From Pterobdella sp. o SKG-2022 (Eukaryota > Annelida > Clitellata > Hirudinida > Piscicolidae): a stretch of 64,000 nt of DNA. The notes under the pieces are model-generated. The model saw only the letters and a program-made list of their open reading frames with translations. It had not been told where the DNA came from and made no database searches. The stretch's first letter is position 1. Every line of letters starts with the position of its first letter. The position numbers were made by a program, and so were the translations under genes. The stretch is taken from the NCBI GenBank assembly GCA_964035795.1, contig OZ038326.1, positions 5,941,759-6,005,758 on the forward strand. Direction: 5' to 3'. Positions 13,099 through 24,199 of the stretch are shown in pieces.

Positions 13099-15070
13099 TT
13101 TAATGTAATTTATATATCAAAATGAATGTTAATATTTTTGTATTAAAAACATCCATCAAAATGATAAAAATCGTAATTAAATTTTCACCAATCAGAATGC
13201 CTGGTGAATCGGTATTGAAGATTTTCTGTTTATATATAGGCATATATAGCCCTTCCTTCGTTTTTAAAGATTAACATTTAGCACTCTTTTGATAATTTAC
13301 GATTTATTTGAATATTTTAAGAATTTAATTTAAAGTATGTTTTATTTTTTAATTTCTAATTCTTATAATGGTGTTGTTGATTAGCTTTAATTTTGCACTC
13401 AATTGTTTCTGCGCTAAATAAATGGATGTTATTATTGTCATTATTTGTATTTATAATAATAATGAAGTACGTGTATAAAAAATTATCTCTAATGTTTATT
13501 TTCGTTTCATTTATCGTAGCGATGAATTTAAAAATGTTTGGAAACTAAATAAAATTAAATTGTTAAATAATATAAATTCAAACTTGGATTATAAAATATT
13601 TCTAATAATTCAATGCAAAAAATCTCATATTTTTAAAAAATGAATTTCGATTAGAAAAATTTGGTGAAGTTTTTCATGTAAAAGATAATAAAAAAATGAT
13701 GTATACTAGTAAATGGTTATTAATTATTGTTATTGCTCTTCTTTATAATTCTTTATTTCAAAAGTGGCTATTTTTCATTTCCAATTACCAATGTTTTTTG
13801 TGACTAAAAGTAATAATGAAACCAGTACAAAATTATACAAAAAATTAATTTTTATAATTTAAAAATTATTTTTTGGAAAAATTAAAAAATTCGTTAATAA
13901 GTTATTTATTTGATCATGAATGAAACATTTTTGAAAAAAGATTGGTTATTTTGAAATGAACTTCAAAACTCCAGCAGTTTTTTCAAGCGTTTTTGGTTAT
14001 TGTTCAAATTTTTTGAATAAAAACTAACTTTTTGTGTCTTTTTTAGAAGCAAAAAAAAATTTTTAGCTTTTAGTGGGTCACTTTTGAGCGATGAGTGAAA
14101 GGTAGGTATTTAGAGTTGAGGCAATTATTATCGTTGAATTTGCAGGAATTCATAAAAAATGACTAGAAGTTACGTTAAGTGTTTTAAAAAAGCTAGAAAA
14201 AAACTGAAATAGATTTTTCCAATGTGAAAGAAAAAAAAACGTTTGAATGAAAAATATTTCTAAATAAATTTGAAAAATCAAAATTTTTAACTTCTATGTT
14301 TTTTAACCTTGATAACATACCAACTAAATCCAAGGTCAAAAAAAAACAAATTAGACTTCACAAAAATGAAGAAAAATTCACTAAAAATAAACAAAAGTTA
14401 AATCTTAGAGAATATAGATACGATAAAGTTGAAATATGAAATATTTCGGGTATGGCAAAGCATCATAGCGAACTGCAAAGCTGCAAGGCCTGCCAAAACA
14501 ACCTATATAGAGGTTTTATGCTTGGAAATGCATGCCTATGTGCATATCTATTTATATCTAGTACCTTCTTACGATAACTTTTTCCCGTATATATATGTAT
14601 ATATTCCAATATTATATTCTTATGGGAATGTATGGAGAAGTATATAACAGTTTTTATACAGAAAATTTGTCTTTTATGGAAATATATACAAATATTTCAA
14701 AGAATTATAAGCTGATTTTTGTATAGAACTATATATTATCTTATCTATTGAATACTCAGTGTTTTTGAATATGATGTCTAACTAAACCAAGGGTAAGTAA
14801 ATTACACGGGTTTATATTGCTTTAAACATTTGTATCGATAAGCTAGATTGGAAACTTTTCGTAGAAATCTTTTTTGGTTTCAATAAAGTATTTTCTGAAA
14901 ATTTTAAGATAAATTATGCTTAAAAGTGTTTGAAGTTTTTTTTTATTGGGAAATACTTATTTGCTAAGCTTAAAAGTTTCCAGGTTATTATATAGATGTG
15001 AGTTTTCAGTGAGATTGTCAAACCAAGTTTTCATGATAACTTTCCAGTTCGCAAGGATTTGGACTTCATT
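13099..15070. other. AT-rich intergenic stretch
   Basis: I see no gene here. An AT-rich low-complexity patch with many TATA-like strings lies at about 14500-14700. The last 300 bases hold the presumed promoter and 5' UTR of the Asp-rich gene that starts at 15071, but I see no clear core promoter element. Confidence 0.5.
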
Positions 15071-18000
15071 ATGAAGTTGCTTTCGATTCTGGCTCTTTTT
15101 CTTTTATTAAATTCAGGTACGAGGATATGTATCATCATGAAATAGAATATATTTCAAACTTTCCAAATATTTTTTCTAGTTGTTTTAGTTCTTTCTCAAA
15201 GTAACAAGCAAAATGCTCAACAACAAAAGCTTTTGAAACAAAAACAAGAAGAACTTCTGAAGCAATACCATGAACTACAAAAAAATAAGGCAAATGAAAA
15301 GTTGCAACAAATTGACAAACTCAAAAACCAAGCGTGAGTTTAAACTACAATACTTATACAGTACTGATTTGAACTACTGAAGCGCAGAGATATACTTTCG
15401 CTAAAGTCTCTAAACTTTGCAACAAAACTTTTTGCGGCAAAGTTTTCTTAATGAAAAATTTTTCATTTTGGAATACATTTAGCCATATATTGAATAAAAA
15501 ATAATTTTTCATTATGATCATTGTAAACAATAGTAGATCAGTTGTTTAGATGTTTTTGGGCAATTCAAAAAATCTAAACCATTTTGTTGAATAACTAAAA
15601 AAATTGACTTGAAATAATTCAGTTCAACAAAACTGAAATAAAAATTTTCATTTATTTGAGTTTTGATTCAATTTAACTCTCCCAAGTGCCCAGAATGCAA
15701 AAGACGCCAAAAAGGTAGCCGCAAAGACACTGAATGCAGTTAACAAAGAATCTTTAGAACAAAAGAAACTTGTGCAAGAACAAGTGAAAAATATTAAGAA
15801 TAAAACCCCGTCAAAAAAAGCCACAGATTCTATATCTCAGCGGGTTAAAGACATCGAAAATGAAGCCGATAAGATTGCTCAACAACTCAAAAAATACAGC
15901 CAGGTGCACATAGATTAATTTTTAACCAAGTCTAATTCACTTTGAAAAACTTGTTTAAATTTTTGACGACTATAATAAAAATTTCGTTACTAGCATCAGG
16001 AAATATTTATGAATAGCGTTGGATAAATGGCTTTATATATTGAAGCAGTTAGTTTTTTTGACACCATATTTTTGCAAAAGTTTCAAACATACAGCTAGTT
16101 TAAAAAAACAACAAATCCATATTGAAAAGATTATCAAATTTTGAGATGCATTAGTTTTACATGCATGGGACAAAAATAGAAATATAGTTCAAAACATATA
16201 AAAGTTTAAGGCAATTATCAGAAGCAAAGTGTACTAAAAGCCTCATTAGCTTTCAAAGTGAAAAACATTAATTTTTAAAAGAAACTTGATAACGGTAAAA
16301 AAATTTTTGAAGAAAAAAACTTTGAGAAAATACTGATAAGAACAAGAATGAGGCTTGGTGAATAGTTAATTCAGAAAACTTTGAGTGAAATAATTTGTTT
16401 AGTATTTTTTCTTCTTAATTAAACTTTACTGTCATTAAAAGTTGAATACCTGGCATAATGTAGTGAACTCTTTGGATACTTTGTTTCATGAGATTATATA
16501 TGTTGAATAAAGTATGTCTAAAATATGTTTTGAGAATTTCAACTCCAAAATTTTACAAATTTTGATAAGAATGTTCAATAAATTCTAAAAAAGACGAAAA
16601 TATTACGAATTTATTGGAATTCATAGAAAATTTTAAGAAACTTCTATTTCAATACTCACCTTGAAAGAAAAGTTATTATGGGCATTTGAAATGATTCTTT
16701 AAAAGAAAATGAAACAAATCTAATGAATTTATGTGCAAAAAAGTTTTATTATTCTAGAAGAAATGTAAAAATTAATCCAATAGTGGATTGTTTTTCCTTA
16801 AATTCTTTTAGTATTGGAAAATTTTGAAAAGAAAAATTATAAAATTTATTAGATTTCAAGCACATTAACTAGTTAGGTGGTTGACAACGGTAATTTTATC
16901 ATAGTGATTTGTTATTGCTGAGTCCATTCATAAAATTATTTTTCAATTCTTAGTCGACTGAGTTTAAAGATTAAAGAATATAATTTTATCTTTGAAAAAA
17001 ACTTAAATTCATTTTCATGAATTGAATGCAAATCTTATAGATAAATAAACATTGCTGAATTTTTAAAAAATTTTGTAAAATTTTGAAGCTGCCAAGAAAA
17101 CAAGGGAAAGAAAAAAAAGAATTTAAAAATAAATTAGAAGATTCCGACGGTGATGGAATACCAGATCACTTGGACGATGATAATGATGGCGATGGAATAC
17201 CCGATCATTTGGAAAAAGATTCTGATGGCGATGGAATACCAGATTACTTGGACGATGATGATGATGGCGATGGAATACCCGATTCTGAAGAAGATTCCGA
17301 CGGTGATGGAATACCAGATCACTTGGACGATGATGATGATGGTGATGGAATACCCGATCATTTGGAAAAAGATTCTGATGGCGATGGAATACCAGATTCT
17401 GAAGAAGATTCCGACGGTGATGGAATACCAGATCACTTGGACGATGATGATGATGGTGATGGAATACCAGATCATTTGGAAAAAGATTCTGATGGTGATG
17501 GAATACCAGATTATTTAGATGATGATGATGATGGTGATGGAATACCCGATCATTTGGAAAAAGATTCTGATGGTGATGGAATACCAGATCACTTGGACGA
17601 TGATGATGATGGTGATGGAATACCAGATCACTTGGACGATGATGATGATGGCGATGGAATACCCGATTCTGAAGAAGATTCCGACGGTGATGGAATACCA
17701 GATCACTTGGACGATGATGATGATGGTGATGGAATACCAGATCATTTGGAAAAAGATTCTGATGGCGATGGAATACCAGATTATTTAGATGATGATGATG
17801 ATGGTGATGGAATACCCGATCATTTGGACGATGATGATGATGGTGATGGAATACCCGATCATTTGGAAAAAGATTCTGATGGTGATGGAATACCAGATCA
17901 CTTGGACGATGATGATGATGGCGATGGAATACCCGATCATTTGGACGATGATGATGATGGTGATGGAATACCCGATCATTTGGAAAAAGATTCTGATGGT

Positions 18001-20973
18001 GATGGAATACCCGATCATTTGGACGATGATGATGATGGCGATGGAATACCCGATTCTGAAGAAGATTCTGACGGTGATGGAATACCAGATCACTTGGACG
18101 ATGATGATGATGGTGATGGAATACCAGATCATTTGGAAAAAGATTCTGATGGCGATGGAATACCAGATCACTTGGACGATGATGATGATGGCGATGGAAT
18201 ACCAGATCATTTGGAAAAAGATTCTGATGGCGATGGAATACCAGATCACTTGGACGATGATGATGATGGCGATGGAATACCCGATTCTGAAGAAGATTCC
18301 GACGGTGATGGAATACCAGATCACTTGGACGATGATGATGATGGTGATGGAATACCAGATCATTTGGAAAAAGATTCTGATGGCGATGGAATACCAGATT
18401 ATTTAGATGATGATGATGATGGTGATGGAATACCCGATCATTTGGACGATGATGATGATGGCGATGGAATACCCGATTCTGAAGAAGATTCTGACGGTGA
18501 TGGAATACCAGATCACTTGGACGATGATGATGATGGTGATGGAATACCAGATCATTTGGAAAAAGATTCTGATGGCGATGGAATACCAGATCACTTGGAC
18601 GATGATGATGATGGCGATGGAATACCCGATTCTGAAGAAGATTCCGACGGTGATGGAATACCAGATCACTTGGACGATGATGATGATGGTGATGGAATAC
18701 CAGATCATTTGGAAAAAGATTCTGATGGCGATGGAATACCAGATTATTTAGATGATGATGATGATGGTGATGGAATACCAGATCATTTGGACGATGATGA
18801 TGATGGTGATGGAATACCCGATCATTTGGAAAAAGATTCTGATGGCGATGGAATACCAGATTATTTAGATGATGATGATGATGGTGATGGAATACCAGAT
18901 CATTTGGAAAAAGATTCTGATGGCGATGGAATACCAGATCACTTGGACGATGATGATGATGGCGATGGAATACCCGATTCTGAAGAAGATTCCGACGGTG
19001 ATGGAATACCAGATCACTTGGACGATGATGATGATGGTGATGGAATACCAGATCATTTGGAAAAAGATTCTGATGGCGATGGAATACCAGATTATTTAGA
19101 TGATGATGATGATGGTGATGGAATACCCGATCATTTGGACGATGATGATGATGGCGATGGAATACCCGATTCTGAAGAAGATTCCGACGGTGATGGAATA
19201 CCAGATCACTTGGACGATGATGATGATGGTGATGGAATACCAGATCATTTGGAAAAAGATTCTGATGGCGATGGAATACCAGATTATTTAGATGATGATG
19301 ATGATGGTGATGGAATACCCGATCATTTGGACGATGATGATGATGGCGATGGAATACCCGATTCTGAAGAAGATTCTGACGGTGATGGAATACCAGATCA
19401 CTTGGACGATGATGATGATGGTGATGGAATACCAGATCATTTGGAAAAAGATTCTGATGGCGATGGAATACCAGATCACTTGGACGACGATGATGATGGC
19501 GATGGAATACCCGATTCTGAAGAAGATTCCGACGGTGATGGAATACCAGATCACTTGGACGATGATGATGATGGTGATGGAATACCAGATCATTTGGAAA
19601 AAGATTCTGATGGCGATGGAATACCAGATCACTTGGACGATGATGATGATGGCGATGGAATACCCGATTCTGAAGAAGATTCCGACGGTGATGGAATACC
19701 AGATCACTTGGACGATGATGATGATGGTGATGGAATACCAGATCATTTGGAAAAAGATTCTGATGGCGATGGAATACCAGATTATTTAGATGATGATGAT
19801 GATGGTGATGGAATACCCGATCATTTGGACGATGATGATGATGGTGATGGAATACCAGATCATTTGGAAAAAGATTCTGATGGCGATGGAATACCAGATT
19901 ATTTAGATGATGATGATGATGGTGATGGAATACCAGATCACTTGGACGATGATGATGATGGTGATGGAATACCCGATCATTTGGAAAAAGATTCTGATGG
20001 TGATGGAATACCAGATCACTTGGACGATGATGATGATGGCGATGGAATACCCGATTCTGAAGAAGATTCCGACGGTGTTGGAATACCAGATCACTTGGAC
20101 GATGATGATGATGGCGATGGAATACCCGATTCTGAAGAAGACTCCGACGGTGATGGAATACCAGATCACTTGGACGATGATGATGATGGTGATGGAATAC
20201 CAGATCATTTGGAAAAAGATTCTGATGGCGATGGAATACCAGATCACTTGGACGATGATGATGATGGTGATGGAATACCCGATCATTTGGAAAAAGATTC
20301 TGATGGTGATGGAATACCAGATCACTTAGACGATGATGATGATGGCGATGGAATACCTGACTTCGATGAGAAGGATTCTGATGGTGATGGGGTTCCAGAT
20401 AGCTTGGATGACGATGATGATAACGATGGAATACCAGATAGTTTAGACGATGACAAAGATGGTGACGGAATTGCTGATGATTCGGATGGTGATGGAATTC
20501 CTGACAGCATTGACCCAGATTACGTGGAAGAAGGAAGTGAGGATCGTTCAGAAGAACAAGACGAGTTTTCTAAGTCTCGTGAATCTGGTAAACACCTATC
20601 TAACAAAGATTCTGATGGCGACGGCATTCCAGATTACTTGGACGACGATGACGACAACGATGGCATTCCTGACCACCTGGATACAGACAGTGATGGTGAT
20701 GGCGTGGCTGATGAAGACGATCCTGACTATGCTTTTAAATTCCTCAAAACTGTCGCCAAATCCAAATACAAACAAGTTGAAAGCCAGCAAGATTTAGATG
20801 TTTGGGACTTGGTCAAATCTTGGTACTACAAAGATGAGAATGACAATTCTGAAGACCAAACTGCTTCAGAGGATGATAATGATGATGATGATGAAGACGA
20901 CGAATCTTGGTGGAGTTTTGCTAAAAATATGATTTATAACACAGATGAAACCAAAGAGAAAACTAAAAAATAG
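15071..20973 (+). CDS. Secreted Asp-rich calcium-binding repeat protein
   Basis: Exons are 15071-15116, 15180-15333, 15687-15903 and 17089-20973. Phases 1, 2 and 0 join cleanly to give 1433 codons plus TAG. The N-terminus [15 protein letters not shown] followed by VVLVLSQS is a signal peptide. Residues about 24-138 are Lys/Gln/Glu-rich ([17 protein letters not shown]) and should form a coiled coil. From 17143 to about 20510 come some 85-90 repeats such as [13 protein letters not shown] and [13 protein letters not shown], which match the thrombospondin type 3 / bacterial TSP3 pattern of Asp-lined calcium loops. Repeats degrade towards the C-terminus. The tail has an acidic run and two Trp-rich segments ([21 protein letters not shown]). 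The likely role is an extracellular calcium-binding matrix, mineral-associated or adhesive protein; this is inferred. If the donor at 15904 is skipped, translation stops after VHID and gives a short repeat-less form. Confidence 0.8.
17143..20510 (+). repeat. Coding minisatellite array, 36/39-bp units
   Basis: The units are nearly identical at DNA level, built on GATGGCGATGGAATACC and GACGATGATGATGATGG. Four unit types recur, by what follows [21 protein letters not shown] and SEE. They are arranged in irregular higher-order blocks. HL before DDDDD is usually written CACTTG, and HL before EK is CATTTG, so whole blocks appear to have been copied. One unit near 20077-20079 has GTT for GAT, which places Val in a calcium-binding loop. 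The edge units from 20350 on have more varied codons, as expected where unequal exchange no longer homogenises them. Confidence 0.95.
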
Positions 20974-21127
20974 TTTTGTATGAATCCTTTTAGTAATTTC
21001 CATTTTGTAAAATTATTTCAAAAAAATTTTGAAATTTTTTATAAATTATTTTCACAGCCTGTTTCGATTTTGTTTAAACCTTCAACTGTGTTATGATAAT
21101 TATAAATCACAGCTTGTTACAACTTGA

Positions 21128-21133
21128 AATAAA
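21128..21133 (+). terminator. Polyadenylation signal of the Asp-rich gene
   Basis: AATAAA lies 155 bases after the TAG at 20971-20973. Confidence 0.65.
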
Positions 21134-22155
21134 TTCTATTCCAACCGATTTCAGTTTGAAATATGAGAAAAAAATTCTATTTAAAAAATAAATTTTTTTC
21201 TTTCAAAAGTTAATTGATTTTTCATCTCACGAGTATTTATTTTTTTTGAGATTCAATCAATGTATGCAAAAGCAGGTTAGAAAGCTAATGGGAAAACTTG
21301 AAAAGAGACAAAACCTGAACTAAAAACTTGCAAAATTAATTTTGATTATATCCATATTGATTGAACACTTTCTGCAAAAGTTTTTTATACAAACCTGGAC
21401 TGTTTTTAGGTTTTACCATGTCATGTCGCTTGTGCTACCGAAGCCCCAGTTAGAGGCGGTCTGAGAGTCCATTAAATTACTACTTTAGTTTTGCAGCCAA
21501 TATTGTTTTAACCTATCTCAATATGAATTTTCTCATTTTTTCACATAGAAAAAGTTGTCTACTTACAATAAGCAGAGTTTCACTTTTGAATAAAACTCAA
21601 AAACAGAAGAAAAAAATATAAAAAATAAACAGTCTAATCAAAGACAAAAAGGCCATTAAATGATTGATTGACATTAAATTCTTTTCAACCTAACACAAAT
21701 GTAATAATTTCGAATTTCCCTCATTGATTAGACCCTCTTTATCCGCTCATGTTTGTTCTATAATTTGAAAAAAAATTGACGTTGATTGGTCCCAAAAATT
21801 TTCTTGTATTGTTGCTATTTCTTCATCATAAGTTTTTAGTAGATACGGTAGTTATATGGATACTAATTTATTACATAGGAATTTCATTTTCATATGGTTC
21901 ATTTTTTATGTAGAAACAAATTAACTCATAGAAAAACTCGATTACATGAAAATACTTTACTATCTTCCAAGTTGACAATATTTTTGAATTCTTGAACAAA
22001 AGTATTTAAATAAGAACCATTTCCAAAACCCTTGAAAATCTCTTTTGAGCAAATAAATTATTGAACTTAATTATATCTAATAAACATATTTAGTTTATGT
22101 ATGGATCTTTTGATGAAGTAAAACTCCCTAGTTTGGGTGATAATGTTGAAAACCA

Positions 22156-23275
22156 ATGGGTTGTCTTTTTTGTATCATTTTATACTCAGCCAGTATGAAA
22201 TTTTTTGAAAACCAATTTTGAAATAAAATTGATTAATAGTTTATATGCATTTATATTTTTTTGGAGTATCTTTCATTTCTTTCATGTCTCAATTGCAGAA
22301 ACTGATATGAAAGTTTGACTGGTATCAAAAACAAGCATTTTGAAAAAATGATTTTTCTTTAGAGAAAAATCATGATTTTTTTAAAACAAACTTCAATTTT
22401 ATTGTTGGAGAATGTTTTTTTTCTATTTAATGTTTATTGTTTTGAAAGTGCAATTAAATTATTTTTTAGTGGTTCTTTCAAACATAAAAAACACAATTTT
22501 TATCATAATTTTTTTATATTATCGTTAAAAATCTTATATATAAAAATTTATAAGTAAATTTATCTTGAATCAAGTTGAAAAACCTGAAGTTTCAATAAGC
22601 TATAATGATTGTAAGCCTGAAATGAAAAAATATATCAAATAAAATTTTTCGAAGTTAAATGAAGACTTTTTATAAATCTTCACATTTCAAAGAAGTCAAT
22701 TTTTAAGATGTCTAACTTTTATCTAAATGTTGATACTAGTTCAAAATAGATAAATCGTCATGGAAGCATAATTTTCAACTTCAATTCATACATACAGCTA
22801 TTCAAGTTTCACATTGCGATGCAGACAAAAAAATTTATGTTATCATTCCGCTCTTACCAGATTAAGTTTCCAAGAAAAGTTTTACAGTAAAAATCATTTT
22901 AGGACCAACATTCAACAGCCTGGTAGTAAAGATAAGCTATGTTTCCTAACTACACGGAAGACAGAGAGTTAAAAAATCTAGATTACTAATAGTAGAAAAT
23001 GTATTTTTATAAAGAAATATTTCTGCAGCTTTGCCACAAACCGAGAAAAAAGAAAAGTCTTGACAGATTCACGCAGAGTAGAAAGACGAAAAAACTTCAA
23101 AAGAGAAGGGAGAGAGTTTAAAAAATGGGACCAGCAAAAGAGAATGAAAATTTTGCAGATGAATGAAAAAGAAAGGTAATGACAATGATTTAAAAAACTC
23201 TTAATTAGTAAAACTCATTGTAGATATCGTTCTAATTCCTTCAGGGTTTTGAAAACTGTCAAAGCAAAAAATTGA
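22156..23275 (+). CDS. Putative small secreted basic protein made of tiny exons
   Basis: Proposed exons are 22156-22192, 22299-22312, 22861-22878, 22903-22922, 23029-23175 and 23245-23275 (37, 14, 18, 20, 147 and 31 nt), giving 88 residues and TGA. The start MGCLFCIILYSA is a short signal-like peptide whose exon ends in phase 1, as in the secreted genes at 15071 and 49499. The body is very rich in Lys and Arg (NREKRKVLTDSRRVERRKNF, KKWDQQKRMKILQMNEKE). The 147-nt exon has a strong TTTCTGCAG acceptor and a GTAATG donor and is the best-supported part. The last exon follows CCTTCAG. Exons 2-4 rest on phase continuity and fair splice signals only; the donors at 22313 and 22879 are weak. No family is recognised. 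It lies 1.2 kb after the acidic gene on the same strand. Confidence 0.5.
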
Positions 23276-23630
23276 ATAATATCTATGGAATCAAACAAGA
23301 TTCCGAAGCTACAAACCCTCTTTGAACAATATAAAACACTTGAAAGTTAAATTGAATTGAAAATATTTCAAAATCACTTAAATGGAAGTTAAACCAAACA
23401 AGATTTAAGTATACATCCGAAAGCATTTCGTTCATAGCTTCATTTCAATGGGTCACATTTATAATGAAGAAATAAAACTGTGTATGTGTTTACAAATCTC
23501 ATTTTCATACTTTTCAGTATTTTTATGAATAGTTTTTGAGCAAGTATCTAGAAAAATTAGGTACACAAAATATATCAACACGTTGTATTCGTTTTAAAAA
23601 GTGAAAAAATAATCACTGATTTTGAACAAT

Positions 23631-23646
23631 AACTAACTAACTAACC

Positions 23647-23700
<54 letters not shown>

Positions 23701-23702
23701 AT
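23631..23702. repeat. (AACT)n microsatellite
   Basis: About 17 AACT units occur with one ACCA interruption near the start. Two more units lie just downstream. Confidence 0.97.
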
Positions 23703-23894
23703 TATGCTTAACTAACTGATTAATTACCTTAATAACATATAAAAGAATCATATATTAACAAAAAACTTAAAATTTACAAAGTAAATTCCTAGGGTTCAAA
23801 GTTTTACAAGCTCCCAAAATATCCTTTTCATGTTAGTGCCCTTTACCATTGATATTACGCTCTCTGTAATGACTTGGAAATTATTTTCGTTAGT

Positions 23895-24199
23895 ATTAAT
23901 CCAATTAGGTTATAGTGTTGTACATGTCCCAGTAACTGGGGTTGACAGCAGTTGGCCCTACAATAGAGTAATTTATAAATAAAGCCATTTTAGTTGGGAC
24001 AAATTTTTATAGAATGCCATTCCAAGCTAACGTCCAACTTGAAATTATCGAACTCAAGATCCGCCGTTCCCACATTTGGGCAGTTTGCCTTGACGTTGTT
24101 AACAAAAAGAAAGATCATCCACCAAGCCAAACAAAAACGATATCAGAATATCGGTTAATTGATACCTGCTACCAGAATCTACTGTTATCCAGGTTATAA
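23895..24199 (+). mobile_element. Dispersed repeat, plus-orientation copy
   Basis: Two blocks recur inverted elsewhere in the window. 23895-23957, containing GTCCCAGTAACTGGGGTTGA, matches the reverse complement of 57389-57451. 24164-24199, containing TACTGTTATCCAGGTTATAA, matches the reverse complement of 63965-64000 at 33 of 36 bases. The block between them has an open frame with PFQANVQLEIIELKIRR that is not a recognised protein. The conserved pieces at both ends suggest one transposable element family of at least 300 bp. Class and coding capacity are unknown. Confidence 0.6.

Noticed and set aside
17134..20329. Many long frames antisense to and out of phase with the Asp-rich array
   Set aside because: They are by-products of a repeat whose words avoid stops in other frames. 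They are Met/Ile/Trp or Ile/Ser monotony with no start or splice context.
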